Source: DATBAT01 sp963824805
GTDB taxonomy: Bacteria > Acidobacteriota > Terriglobia > Terriglobales > Acidobacteriaceae
Assembly (NCBI GenBank): GCA_963824805.1
Contig: CAWGQZ010000019.1
Location: 1 to 64,000, forward strand
Direction of reading: 5' to 3'
DNA: 64,000 bases
Below are positions 9,642-19,251 of this stretch, in pieces. Both the position numbers and the translations under genes were made by a program. Position 1 is the stretch's first letter; every line of letters begins with the position of its first letter. The notes beneath the pieces were generated by a model, which did not search any database, was not told the origin of the DNA, and saw only the letters and a program-made list of their open reading frames with translations.

Positions 9642-10849
9642 TTACTTGTTAGTCAGCGCTTCTACACCTGGAAGTTTCTTGCCTTCGAGGAATTCCAGGG
9701 ACGCGCCACCTCCAGTCGAAATATGCGTAATCTTGTCGGCTACGCCGGCCTTGTGAACCGCAGAAACCGAATCGCCGCCACCCACGATTGAGGTGGCGCC
9801 TCCGTTGTCGGCCACGGCTTGGGCCAGCTTGAAAGTTCCCTTCGAGAAGGGAGCGACTTCAAACACACCCATGGGTCCGTTCCAGACAATCGTGCGCGCG
9901 GTCGAGACCTCTTCCGAGAACAGTTCGATGGATTCGGGACCAATGTCGAGGGCCATCATGTTGGCGGGTATGGGTTGGCCCTTGGGGATGGTGCGTGTGG
10001 ATGCACCAGCATCGATCTTTTCGGCGACGATGTGATCGACCGGCAGTAGAAACTTCACGTGACGTTTTTTGGCTTGTCCAGAAGTTGACGAGCCAATTCA
10101 ATCTTGTCGGCCTCGACAAGGGATTTCCCGATTTCATGGCCTTGCGCTTTCAGAAAGGTGTAAGCCATGCCGCCGCCCACGATGAGTGTATTGACCTTGG
10201 TCATCAGGTTTTGGATGACTGGGATTTTGTCGCTTACTTTGGCCCCGCCTAGGATGGCTACAAACGGCTCTTCCGGATGTTGCAAGGCCTTACCCAGGTA
10301 TTGCAGTTCCTTCTCCATCAGCAGGCCAGCGGCCGATTTTTGCACGAATTTGGTGATGCCGGCGGTCGAAGCGTGAGCGCGGTGGGCACTGCCGAAAGCA
10401 TCGTTCACATAAAAGTCAGCCAGGCTGGCGAGTTGCTTGGCGAATTTTTCGTCGTTGGCCTCTTCTTCTGCGTGAAAACGGAGGTTCTCGAGCAGAAGCG
10501 CCTGGCCCTTTTCCAGTTGCCGGGCCATTTCCGCGGCTTCGGGCCCAACGCAATCGGGGCAGAAGCCGACGTTTTCACCTCGAGAGAGTTCCTTATCGAG
10601 CATCATGCGCAGGCGCTCGGCCACGGGCTTCAGGCTCATCTTTGGGTTGGGCTTGCCCTTCGGACGTCCGAGATGCGATGCCAATATCAGGCGAGCACCA
10701 TGCCGCAGCGCGTATTCGATAGAGGGCAAGGTTTCACGGATGCGGGTATCGTCCATTACCCGGCCGTCTTCAAGCGGGACATTGAAATCTACCCGCATGA
10801 AGACGCGGTGGTCGCTGAGCGAAAGATCGCGGATGGAAAGCTTTGACAT
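9642..10849 (-). CDS. pgk: Phosphoglycerate kinase, single homopolymer frameshift
   Basis: Pgk transfers phosphate between 1,3-bisphosphoglycerate and ADP. The N-terminal domain shows MRVDFNVPL, SHLGRPKGK and LLLENLRFH. The C-terminal domain shows the ATP-binding WNGPMGVFE and STGGGASLEFLEGKKLPG. The frame breaks at 10065-10070: the coding strand has six A where seven would restore KPKKRHVKFLLPVDH across the join. The combined length of about 400 residues is typical, and both parts are otherwise perfect. An error in an A/T run is the simplest explanation. It is the middle gene of the gap-pgk-tpiA operon, 51 bp after gap. Confidence 0.95.
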
Positions 10850-10900
10850 GAACGGCGTCCTGAATTGTGGCGCCGGTACCGAGCGGCGCCACGGGAAGGA

Positions 10901-11911
10901 TTAAAGGCCTTTGCTCACCATAAAAGTAATCAGGTCACGAACGCGATTGGAGTATCCCCACTCATTGTCGTACCAGGAGATCACTTTCACGCAGTTGCCA
11001 CCGACTACCAGCGTCATGGGCGCATCGACGATCGAGGAACGGGGATCCCCTTTGTAGTCGGACGAAACCAATTCCTGTGTCTCGTAACCCAGGTATCCCT
11101 TCAACGATCCCGATTCAGACGCCTTCTTCAGAGCTGCGTTGACTTCGTCGCGAGTCGTCTTCTTCTCTACCCAAACCACCATGTCGACCACGGAAACGTT
11201 GGGTGTCGGCACGCGCATGGAAAAGCCGTCGAGTTTCCCCCCGAGCTCTGGAAGAACCAGCTTCAACGCCTTGGCCGCCCCCGTGGAAGTGGGAATCATG
11301 TTGATCGCAGCAGCACGCGCCCGTCGCAGGTCTTTATGCGGGAAGTCGAGGATCACCTGATCGTTCGTGTAAGAGTGGATCGTGGTCATAGTGCCGCTGA
11401 CGATCTTGAACGCGTCATTCACCACCTTTGCGATTGGAGCCAGGCAGTTGGTGGTACACGATGCATTAGAGACGATGTGATGCTTGGCGCCGTCATACTT
11501 TTCGTGATTCACACCCAGCACCAGAGTGATGTCTTCGTTCTTGGCGGGGGCCGAGATGATGACTTTCTTGACGCTGTCGCGAAGGTGCTTTTTAGCGTCA
11601 GTGGCGTCGGTAAAGCGTCCGGTGGACTCGACCACCACCTGCGCGCCAACACTGCCCCAGGGCAGTTTTGCAGGGTCTTTTTCGGCGAAAACCTTGATGG
11701 TCTTGCCGGCGATGCTGATGCTGTCGGCACCGGCTGTGACCTCATGATCCAGATTGCCAAGAACCGAGTCGTACTTCAAAAGATGGGCCAGGGTTTTGGG
11801 ATCGGTAAGGTCATTGACCGCAACAAACTCAAGATCGGGATCGTTAAGCGAAGCGCGCAGCACGTTGCGACCGATACGTCCGAAACCATTAATGCCGACT
11901 TTGACTGCCAT
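10901..11911 (-). CDS. gap: Glyceraldehyde-3-phosphate dehydrogenase, type I
   Basis: Gap oxidises glyceraldehyde 3-phosphate to 1,3-bisphosphoglycerate. The 336-residue protein starts VKVGINGFGRIGRNV (Rossmann dinucleotide fold). It has Asp after the second strand (AVNDLTD), which favours NAD. The active-site block is SNASCTTNCLAP, and the catalytic His lies in TMTTIHSYTNDQ. The C-terminus carries SWYDNEWGYSNR. It is the first gene of the operon; the ~300 bp upstream, before the P-loop kinase gene, presumably holds the promoter. Confidence 0.98.
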   Translation of the reverse strand: MAVKVGINGFGRIGRNVLRASLNDPDLEFVAVNDLTDPKTLAHLLKYDSVLGNLDHEVTAGADSISIAGKTIKVFAEKDPAKLPWGSVGAQVVVESTGRFTDATDAKKHLRDSVKKVIISAPAKNEDITLVLGVNHEKYDGAKHHIVSNASCTTNCLAPIAKVVNDAFKIVSGTMTTIHSYTNDQVILDFPHKDLRRARAAAINMIPTSTGAAKALKLVLPELGGKLDGFSMRVPTPNVSVVDMVVWVEKKTTRDEVNAALKKASESGSLKGYLGYETQELVSSDYKGDPRSSIVDAPMTLVVGGNCVKVISWYDNEWGYSNRVRDLITFMVSKGL

Positions 11912-12225
11912 GTTGCCTCCGATCGAAATAGTCCAGCTCTTTGACGGGAACTAAAAATCTTAACAGGTGAATCGTTATGGTGCCAACGCTGGGCAGCCAT
12001 AGAAGGTTTTCCACAGAGGTTGTGACGGACCGTCACATAGAACGGAAGCAGGCGTTTGGGAATGATCGATTCAACCCCGGGGGCCGCCACAGAATTGAAA
12101 AGCCTGCACAGGGCTGCTGGGAATACCGTGAAGGGAAGTTTGCGATTCCCTTTTCACTGCCTGCTCTGGTTCCTTTCTGCCTGCTTACGTTGCCCGCGAC
12201 CCTTCTTGTGTGTTACAAGCCATGC

Positions 12226-13116
12226 ATGCGCAAATGGATGCGCGATCGTTTGAAGCGCAAGAAAAAGACGGACGACACAAAAACCGAGTCCGGCCCCGCC
12301 CCTCTGCAACCGGCGTATTTTGACGCCGGTAAAGAACCGACCGCTAGCCCTGTGCCACCTACCGCGCGCCGAGAGGAACCATCACCCCAAAAATCTGCAG
12401 CCACTGAACCGCCGGAACCAGTTGAATCCAGCGACGAAGAATCAACGCCCGTGCAGACCCCCTCTGGTTCCGATGCTGGACGTCCGGTTCGCCGTCGTCG
12501 GAGCCGAGGAGGTCGTGGAAGGGGCCGTTCTCGAGCCTCCGCAGCGCCAAGCCCGACGGACGAAGCCCCCGAAGCCGCGGCTGCAACTCCCGTAGTTGTG
12601 CCGACGGCGGTCGCCGCCCAGCCCCACACGTCAAAGGGCGTGGTGGTGCTGGCAATCGGGCTGCCAGGATCCGGCAAGAGTTCATGGTTTAAGCGCCACA
12701 ACATTACCGCGCTCTCCACTGACCTGCTGCGATCGCTTCTATTTGACGACGCCAATGAGCAACGATTCCAGGATCTGGTGTTCTCGAATTTGCGCTCGAT
12801 GCTGAAGGCACGGCTTATTGCCCGGCGGCCCCTCAGCTATGTCGACGCCACCAATCTCACCCCGCAGGAACGTCATAGCTGGATCAAGCTTGCCAAGGAT
12901 TTTCAGTACGACGTTCAGGCCGTCTATTTCGACGTGCCCCTCGATGTGTGCCTGGAAAGAAATCAGAAGCGATCACGGGTGGTGGGAGAAGACGTAGTTA
13001 AACGAATGTCGGCAAAGCTGAAGCCGCCCGCATTTGAAGAGGGCTTCACCAAGATCACAGTGGTCCGGGTGAAGAAGAAAGACAGCGAAATAGCGGAGGA
13101 AGCCGAGCAGCAGTAG
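12226..13116 (+). CDS. P-loop polynucleotide kinase-like protein with Arg-Gly-rich N-terminal region
   Basis: The open frame extends upstream to 11977, but that part looks like non-coding leader, so the ATG at 12226 (296 residues) is preferred. The first ~140 residues are disordered: Lys/Arg-rich, then Pro/Glu/Ser-rich, then a block of RRRRSRGGRGRGR type that suggests RNA binding. Residues ~145-153 form Walker A (GLPGSGKSS). They are followed by a kinase domain with DTN-like (VDATNLT) and lid-region arginines (ERNQKRSR), as in the AAA_33/T4 polynucleotide kinase-like group. A hairpin terminator follows at 13147. A role in RNA end repair is possible but not shown. Confidence 0.78.
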   Translation: MRKWMRDRLKRKKKTDDTKTESGPAPLQPAYFDAGKEPTASPVPPTARREEPSPQKSAATEPPEPVESSDEESTPVQTPSGSDAGRPVRRRRSRGGRGRGRSRASAAPSPTDEAPEAAAATPVVVPTAVAAQPHTSKGVVVLAIGLPGSGKSSWFKRHNITALSTDLLRSLLFDDANEQRFQDLVFSNLRSMLKARLIARRPLSYVDATNLTPQERHSWIKLAKDFQYDVQAVYFDVPLDVCLERNQKRSRVVGEDVVKRMSAKLKPPAFEEGFTKITVVRVKKKDSEIAEEAEQQ

Positions 13117-13146
13117 GCAATTGCTCTGCGGAGATGCAAAATCAAA

Positions 13147-13176
13147 ACGCCGCCCCGAAGGGCGGCGTCTTTGTTT
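13147..13176 (+). terminator. Rho-independent terminator between convergent genes
   Basis: A perfect 9-bp GC-rich stem ACGCCGCCC / GGGCGGCGT encloses the loop CGAA and is followed by CTTTGTTT. It stands 30 bp after the stop of the kinase gene and just beyond the end of the convergent FecR gene. On the other strand the stem is followed by TTTTGAT, so it may work in both directions. Confidence 0.85.
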
Positions 13177-13194
13177 CGGACAATAAATCCGTGG

Positions 13195-15623
13195 TTAGCG
13201 TCGTCCGGAAGCACCGTGTGATCCGCCACCCGACGATCCGTGAAACGATCCATCCTCCGCCACCACGAGGACCACTGCTCCCCATGGAACGCGCACTTGA
13301 AGGTGCGCTATAGCGCGCGCCGCCACCACCGCCACCACCGTACGACCGCTGTGAATACGAGGCTGAAGGTTGGCTGTAACTTCGTGCACCCGCGGAAGAG
13401 TAGGACCTCTCAGGCGTCGAGTAGGAACGGCTGGGTTGGCTGTCAGGATCTGGCCGAGCCATACGATTCTCTGGAGTTCCCAGCGAAAGAACGATAGCCC
13501 TGTTCCCCGCGCGAAGGCTGGCTCGAGCCATAATAGCTAGAGGCAGAACGGACCTGTCCCGTCGGACGAGGCACGTTCGTGCTCGCGCTCCCACCGTTCG
13601 GCCTGCCGTTGCGTGGTCCGGCGTTGGGATGTTCACTGCCCCGGCCTCCGCCGTTTTCGGTGGGCCGTGGGGTCGAACGTTCCATTCCCCGGCTGCTAGG
13701 ACCGCTCTGTGAAGGCATGGTGTGCACGGAGTCGTTGCCCCGTGGGTTTTCTGTGCGTTGCATCTCGCTACGTTCACTGCGAACACCGGCGGTCGGACGC
13801 GGGATTGAGTTCGATCGCATGGTTGGCGACTGGTTGTTTCCCGTCTCGCCGCGTTGTCCCTGGAAGCTGCGGTTCGGCTCCGACGCATTGTTGGGAACGC
13901 GCGCCGAAGTAGCCGTGCCTGCTGCGTTCGCTCCAGGTGCAGTTACGCCAGGGCGGGGAACGAAGCGGCCGTTGGTGTGGGATTCTGCTGGGCCGCTTTG
14001 CGGATGATTGTCATTACGTCCGTGGATGGCGCCAACACGTTCGCTGCCACGAGCTTCGCTCGGGTTAGTGGCACCGGGGCGAGGAACGAAGCGACCGTTG
14101 TTGCGCGCGTCGGACTGGCCACCCTGCGGCCGGCCTTCCATACGATTGTTGACTGCGCTGCCGCGGCCGACATCAACGCGTTCGCTGCGTCCGGGCGATG
14201 TCATACGAGACACCACAGGTCTCGAGAAGGAACGTTGTGGCGGCGCTGCGGCGGCGCGTCCAGCGTTGACACCGAGCCTGCTGGTTCGATCCGGAGTGAG
14301 ATCAACGCGTCCGCCTAAGTGGGCGTTCTGAAAGTTACGCTCTGGAACATTCACCAGCGAGCGGCCTACGGGGCGTGAGCCGACGATGACGTCTCGTGAG
14401 ACGGCTGTCCTGCCGCCAGCGTAACGCATGTTGGTATAACGGAAATTGTTACCACCCCGGCCGTAGTAGTTGTAGACATTGGTGATTCGCGTGTTGCTGA
14501 TGTTCACTCGACCGTAATATCCGCGGCTGTAGTGATACCAAGGATAGTAGGGTTCTCCCCAGCCCAGCGGACACCAGCCGTATCCGTAGCCACCGCCGAA
14601 GCCGATGCCAACGCCCCAACCAGCACCGCCAAACCAAGTGACCAAGGCGGGAGCGTAAACCGGACGAATGTAGCGGGGGCCAGGAGCCCATCCCCAATAT
14701 CCGCCATAATTGACCCACCGGCCATAGTGAAACGGAGCATAGCCCCAAGGTGCGTCGTCAACCCAAGTCCATCCCCAGGGACCGATATACGCCCAATGTC
14801 CATAGCGATAAGGAGCCCATCCAACCGTAACCCGCGGCCTCCAGATGTGGCCGTAAGTAGGAACTTCCTCCCAGGTTCCGTACTCGTCGAGATCTTCATA
14901 CCCAACCACTTCTGGGGCAACGTACTGCGCCGAAACCGTACCCTCGCGCTTGTCGCGCACGCGGCACCAGTCATCGAAACCGTCGTAGCCAGGAGCTGCC
15001 GAAAATTCATGGGCGAGCGAGGTACCGCTATGAAAACGTGCCCGCTCGTGTTCTTTTACATGGACTGCCGGACCTTCGCCGGTAGCGTCGCCTTGTCCCT
15101 TGAAGACGGTGACCAAGCTGGCGTCGCCATCGGGATCGACGTCGAAGCGGTATTCGCCAGACTTCTGCACCGTGAACGCCATATTAGGCGTGTCGACTTC
15201 GTAGATTTCACCGTCATAGAGTTTGCGCACCCGCAAATTCAGCGTGCCCTGGTGCAATTGCACCTGCACGCTGTTGTCACCGACATTGGTCAAGGTCAGG
15301 CTGGATTCCGAATTCAGCCGCAGGATGCCGCTGCCGACGTTCAGTTCAGTGCGCGCGTTCTTGTCCGTCCAGATATTGTCTGCATTGGTTAAGGGACGGT
15401 TCAATGCCCCCTCGACCCAGTCGCCGGTGCCGGCAGGTTGAACCGAAACTGATCCCTGAATGTATTGCAGGCGAGCCGCGCGTCCGGGAGGATCCTGAGT
15501 TTGGTCCTGATCTTGAGCCTGATTCTGGTTCGGGCTTGGACCTTGGTCCTGGGCCCGCAGCGCAGTGGCCGTGAATAGCGCTAAAAGCGATGTCGCCAGC
15601 ACAACTCGCCAAAATGACTTCAT
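13195..15623 (-). CDS. FecR-domain / DUF6600 surface protein, two frameshifts near the C-terminus
   Basis: A large exported protein of about 800 residues. The ATG at 15623 follows GGGAGA, and a signal peptide ending ATALRAQ is clear. A Gln/Asp-rich linker leads into a FecR-like beta domain (IQGSVSVQPAGTGDWVEGALN ... VFKGQGDA). Next comes the DUF6600 type W/Y/G-rich segment (YGTWEEVPTYGHIWRP, GHWAYIGPWGWTWVDDAPWGYAPFHYGRW). The last ~350 residues are low-complexity Pro/Arg/Ser/Asn/Gly with near-repeats such as NGRFVPRPG. The frame breaks near 13443-13465 and again near 13248-13258. Joined, the tail ends in a Gly/Ser/His-rich sequence at 13195. Function unknown; probably an envelope or extracellular structural protein. 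Confidence 0.8.
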
Positions 15624-15808
15624 GGCACGATCTCCCTGAGATGGCCTGGTCGGCACATCTCTTAAGCAATGGCTTAGGGTCGGCCTTGCTTAATACTTCT
15701 GTAGCTAATAACCCCAGCGTCGAGACTAAGTTTCGCTGCCCTTTCAGTCTTCCTAATACGTTAGATGTAGCCGGGGGCGATATGTGTATCTAATTGAATA
15801 CAAGTAGT

Positions 15809-17128
15809 TTAGTGATTGGTGTTGGGTGCTCGGGTGGGCTGGGCCAGGCGAATCAGGGCGGCAAGACAGCCGGCAAAGGCCATCGCCGCGGCTACCACCA
15901 GCAGACCACCTTTAAACCCGCCCGTGCTGAGCCGGACCTTGCCAATGACGTAAGGGCCGAAAAATCCGCCAAGATTGCCAATGGAATTAATCAGTGCAAT
16001 TCCGGCTGCGGCGCCGCTGCCTGAGAGCAGGGTGGTTGGCATCGACCAGAACGGACCCATCATGGAAAACTCGGCCAGAACGGCGAGGCTAATGGCTGCA
16101 ATCATGGGTACGACGGATCCGGAATAAGCAGCGCCCAACAAAGCGGCCGAACCGATGAACGCAAGAATGGCGGCGTGCCAGCGTCGTTCACCGGTGCGGT
16201 CCGAGTGGTATCCCACAATCACCATGGAGATTGCCGCGGCCACGTAAGGGATTGCCGACAGCAAACCGATCACGACGCTGCTGACTCCCGAGAGGCTGTG
16301 GATTACTGTTGGGAGCCAGAGGCTGATTCCGTAGGTGCAGGTGTTCATCCCGAAATACATGAACGTGAGCATCCAAATCCGTCCACTCAGCAGGGCCCTG
16401 GATGCAGTGGAATAACCCGTTACCGAAGTCGCGCGCCGCTCCCGTTCCAGCGTGTCCATGAGCCACTCCCGCTGGTCCGCGGGCAGCCATTGGGCATCGA
16501 TGGGAAAATCGGTGAGATAGAAGACGACGACAGCTCCCAGAAGGATCGCAGGTAGCCCTTCCATCAAGAACAACCATTGCCACCCGGAGAGTCCCCCGCG
16601 ATTGTGGAGGGTCAGGAGTGCGCCGGAGATGGGTCCGCCCACTACTCCAGCCAATGGCGCGGCGGTCATGAACCACGCCACCGTTCGGGCGCGCGCTTCG
16701 GCAGGGAACCAGTTTCTGAGATACAGAATCACTCCGGGGAAAAAGCCGGCTTCGGCGAGTCCGAGGGTGAAACGAAGGGCATAGAAGCTCTTCGGGGTAG
16801 TGACGAAAATCATGCAGCAGGAGACAACTCCCCAGATAACCATCAACAGGCAGATCCAGCGCCGCGCGCCCACGCGGTTGAGGATGAGGTTGCTGGGCAA
16901 CTGGAAGCAGAGGTATCCCGCAAAGAATACGCCCGCCCCAAATCCGTAAACTGCATCATTGAAATGCAGCTGCTGCTGCATTTGAAGTGCAGCGAAGCCT
17001 ACGTTGATCCGGTCCAGGTAGGCGACGATGTAGAGCACGAAAAGGAAAGGCACAATACGGCGGGTAAGCCGGGAGATAACGAGCGGGCCGATGTCAGGAG
17101 AGGCGGCGAGGGAATTCGTAGGGACCAT
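15809..17128 (-). CDS. MFS transporter, anion:cation symporter family
   Basis: A 439-residue protein with twelve predicted membrane segments of the major facilitator fold. The motif YLDRINVGFAALQM in the first helix and RFTLGLAEAGFFPG in helix 4 are typical of the ACS family (tartrate, phthalate, hexuronate carriers). The central cytoplasmic loop is PADQREWL...ERER. The substrate is probably an organic acid anion but cannot be specified. It stands alone between the FecR gene (about 190 bp away) and the TlpA-like gene (about 100 bp). Confidence 0.88.
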   Translation of the reverse strand: MVPTNSLAASPDIGPLVISRLTRRIVPFLFVLYIVAYLDRINVGFAALQMQQQLHFNDAVYGFGAGVFFAGYLCFQLPSNLILNRVGARRWICLLMVIWGVVSCCMIFVTTPKSFYALRFTLGLAEAGFFPGVILYLRNWFPAEARARTVAWFMTAAPLAGVVGGPISGALLTLHNRGGLSGWQWLFLMEGLPAILLGAVVVFYLTDFPIDAQWLPADQREWLMDTLERERRATSVTGYSTASRALLSGRIWMLTFMYFGMNTCTYGISLWLPTVIHSLSGVSSVVIGLLSAIPYVAAAISMVIVGYHSDRTGERRWHAAILAFIGSAALLGAAYSGSVVPMIAAISLAVLAEFSMMGPFWSMPTTLLSGSGAAAGIALINSIGNLGGFFGPYVIGKVRLSTGGFKGGLLVVAAAMAFAGCLAALIRLAQPTRAPNTNH

Positions 17129-17225
17129 AGCAGGGTGTGCCGAAACGACCTTCTCCGCAAGGATTCATCCGGCGATGAGAAACCTTACAGGAGAGGCGGC
17201 CATGTAGCAACCGGAAGTAAGGAGA

Positions 17226-17714
17226 CTACAGCTTGCTAAGAAATTCGGTGATCTCAGGTTGCGACCAGTCGACGGCGCCGATGAATTTACGGCGCATGAC
17301 ACCATTGCGGTCGATGATATAGGTCTCGGGAAACTTGAAGGTCCCGTAAAGATTATTGCTTTGCTGTTTTTCGTCGCGGACGGTGAGCAAACTTATGTTG
17401 TGATCGTGGAGAAATCGCCGATATGCCCCAGCGTCTGTGTCGACACTGACAGCCAGCACAGTCACACCACGATCTTTGAGCCGCTGTTGAAGTTGCACTA
17501 ACGAGGGCATCTCTTCAATGCAGGGCATGCACCAGGTCGCCCAGAAGTTGAGCACAACAATCTCGCCGCGAAACTGGTTCAGTGCAAGCTTGCGGTCGGA
17601 GTCTTGTACGGTAAAGTCGGGGGCAACGGTTCCGATTCGAGGGGGCTTGGACCCTGTGTCGCAAGCCGACAGCAGTAGAGTCAGCGCAGTTAGAAGAAAA
17701 CTCGCCCGTCGCAC
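17226..17714 (-). CDS. TlpA-like thioredoxin-fold lipoprotein
   Basis: A 162-residue envelope protein. The signal peptide ends with the lipobox LSAC at about residue 18. The thioredoxin fold follows: GTVAPDFTVQD, the redox-active WCMPC in FWATWCMPCIEEMP, and the cis-Pro region KFPETYIIDRNG. This is the TlpA/ResA type of periplasmic thiol reductase that supplies electrons for cytochrome c maturation or for disulfide reduction. No cytochrome c genes adjoin. It is divergent from the glycosyltransferase gene, only 26 bp away, so the promoters are squeezed or overlapping. Confidence 0.9.
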   Translation of the reverse strand: MRRASFLLTALTLLLSACDTGSKPPRIGTVAPDFTVQDSDRKLALNQFRGEIVVLNFWATWCMPCIEEMPSLVQLQQRLKDRGVTVLAVSVDTDAGAYRRFLHDHNISLLTVRDEKQQSNNLYGTFKFPETYIIDRNGVMRRKFIGAVDWSQPEITEFLSKL

Positions 17715-17740
17715 CCATTTATAATACCTAATTCGGCCCT

Positions 17741-18844
17741 ATGTCAGTGGAAAGCACAATCCCGGCTGCTTTGCAAGCGTCGGTGATTGTTCCAGCGCGC
17801 AATGAAGAGGCCTGCCTTGCCGCCTGCCTCCGATCGTTAAGTGAGCAGGCCGGAGTCAACTTCGAAATTATCGTAGTCGACGATGCCTCAACCGACCGTA
17901 CCGGGGAAATTGCCAAATCCTTCCCGCAGGTTAGGGTGGTCCATCCCCCAGCCTTACCGCCCGGATGGAGCGGGAAGGTAAATGCCGTCGAGGCTGGGGC
18001 TGCACAGGCTCGGGGGGCGTGGCTGCTTTTTACTGACGCGGATACAGTTCATCTTCCGGGTTCATTAGCCCGCGCCATTACTGAAGCAGAGAAAAGGCAA
18101 GCAGCTTTGCTTTCCTATTCCCCGGAGCAGCAGGTTCGCAGTTTTTGGGAGAAGGCGGTTATGCCGGTTGTGTTTGCTGAACTGGCATCAAGGTTCAGAC
18201 CGGTGGAAGTCAGCAATCCGAGGTCCGCCGTCGCAGCAGCGAACGGGCAGTACCTCTTGATATCCCGCGAGACCTATGCGGCAGTCGGCGGATTTGCACC
18301 GGTTGCCACGACGTTGCTCGAAGATGTCGCCATGGCGCGGGCAGTGAAGGCCTCGGGACGCAAGACCTTCTTTCGCTACGGGCCCGATGCCGTGCGTACC
18401 CGAATGTATCGCAATTTCGTCGAGCTGCGAGATGGCTGGACCAAGAACCTCGTGTTGCTCTTTCCCTCCACTAACAGGCTAGCGGCATTGCGATTGATGG
18501 AATTTGTCCTGATCGTCGGCTGCGCCACGTTGGCCGTGGTTGGGGCGGCCAAGGAAAGAGCTCATACCGGAATAGCAGCGGCCGGCGTTGGCGCGGTGAT
18601 TTATGTTTTGTTCGTGATGCGGATTCGTAAAGCGCACTTTCGCTGGGACGCAAACCTGTTTTCGCTACTTGGGCTGCCAGTTTTTGCGTATCTTTTGCTG
18701 CGCTCGCGACTCTTTCACGGCAGAGGCAAGGTAAGCTGGAAAGGGCGCCTGTACGATGGAGAGGCCTCGCAGGGAGACAATCGCACTATCCAGAAGGCTG
18801 CGAAGACCGAGATCACTCCAGCAGCCCCTTTGCCACCCTTATGA
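17741..18844 (+). CDS. Family 2 glycosyltransferase, membrane-anchored (HpnB/CrtQ-like)
   Basis: A 367-residue GT2 enzyme. The GT-A domain shows ASVIVPARNEE, VVDDASTDRTGE, the PPGWSGKVNAVEAG segment and the metal-binding DAD motif (LFTDADTVHL). The acceptor-site acidic block is LLEDVAMARAVK. Two or more hydrophobic segments follow (LMEFVLIVGCATLAVVGAA; VGAVIYVLFVMRI). The layout resembles hopanoid-associated HpnB and carotenoid glycosyltransferases. Its TGA overlaps the ATG of the first PTPS gene, so it is translationally coupled to pterin genes. That raises, without proving, a role in pterin glycosylation. Confidence 0.85.
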   Translation: MSVESTIPAALQASVIVPARNEEACLAACLRSLSEQAGVNFEIIVVDDASTDRTGEIAKSFPQVRVVHPPALPPGWSGKVNAVEAGAAQARGAWLLFTDADTVHLPGSLARAITEAEKRQAALLSYSPEQQVRSFWEKAVMPVVFAELASRFRPVEVSNPRSAVAAANGQYLLISRETYAAVGGFAPVATTLLEDVAMARAVKASGRKTFFRYGPDAVRTRMYRNFVELRDGWTKNLVLLFPSTNRLAALRLMEFVLIVGCATLAVVGAAKERAHTGIAAAGVGAVIYVLFVMRIRKAHFRWDANLFSLLGLPVFAYLLLRSRLFHGRGKVSWKGRLYDGEASQGDNRTIQKAAKTEITPAAPLPPL

Positions 18845-19251
18845 TTTATCTCACCCGCAAAGCCGAATTCGCCGCTTCCCACTACTACCACAATCCGGAG
18901 TTCACACCGGAGGAGAACCAGCGCGTCTTCGGCAAGTGCAACAACCCGAACGGGCACGGCCACAACTACACACTGGAAGTAACGGTGAAGGGAGAGATCG
19001 ACCCGCGATCTGGGTTCGTGGTCGATCTCAAGCAGCTCAAGGGCGTGCTGACCCGCGAAGTTTTGGATGCTATGGACCATCGCTTCTTGAATCGAGAGGT
19101 ACCCGAGTTTGCCAACCAGATACCGACTACCGAAAACCTGGCGATTGCCATATGGCAACGGTTGGAACCTAAGTTGAAAGCGGCGCAACTGCATCGGGTG
19201 CGAGTGTACGAAACGTCGGATTTGTTCGTGGACTTTTACGGAGAGGCATGA
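18841..19251 (+). CDS. 6-pyruvoyltetrahydropterin synthase (PTPS/QueD family), copy 1
   Basis: PTPS-fold enzyme acting on 7,8-dihydroneopterin triphosphate, the product of FolE. In this 136-residue protein the zinc His ligands are H14, H39 and H41 (GKCNNPNGHGHNY). The catalytic Cys33 and the Asp79-His80 pair (AMDHRF) are present, as is the substrate-anchoring Glu124 (RVYETSD). The long GKCNNPNGHGHNY block is closer to biopterin-type (animal) PTPS than to E. coli QueD. It overlaps the preceding GT2 gene by 4 bp and the next PTPS gene by 4 bp. Tetrahydrobiopterin-like or 7-deazaguanine synthesis are the alternatives; no queC, queE or queF is in the window. Confidence 0.92.
   Translation: MIYLTRKAEFAASHYYHNPEFTPEENQRVFGKCNNPNGHGHNYTLEVTVKGEIDPRSGFVVDLKQLKGVLTREVLDAMDHRFLNREVPEFANQIPTTENLAIAIWQRLEPKLKAAQLHRVRVYETSDLFVDFYGEA

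Noticed and set aside
10865..11944. 359-codon open frame on + opposite gap
   Set aside because: It is the antisense shadow of a clear gap gene; the composition mirrors the GAPDH codons and no motif is present.
13500..14500. Possible tandem DNA repeats in the FecR gene tail
   Set aside because: The protein is low in complexity with near-repeats such as FVPRPG, but the DNA units are irregular and not a repeat array.
14532..15392. 286-codon open frame on + opposite the FecR gene
   Set aside because: The minus frame has a signal peptide, FecR and DUF6600 features; the plus frame has none.
16577..17239. 220-codon open frame on + opposite the MFS transporter
   Set aside because: Hydrophilic shadow of the transporter, no ribosome binding site or motif.
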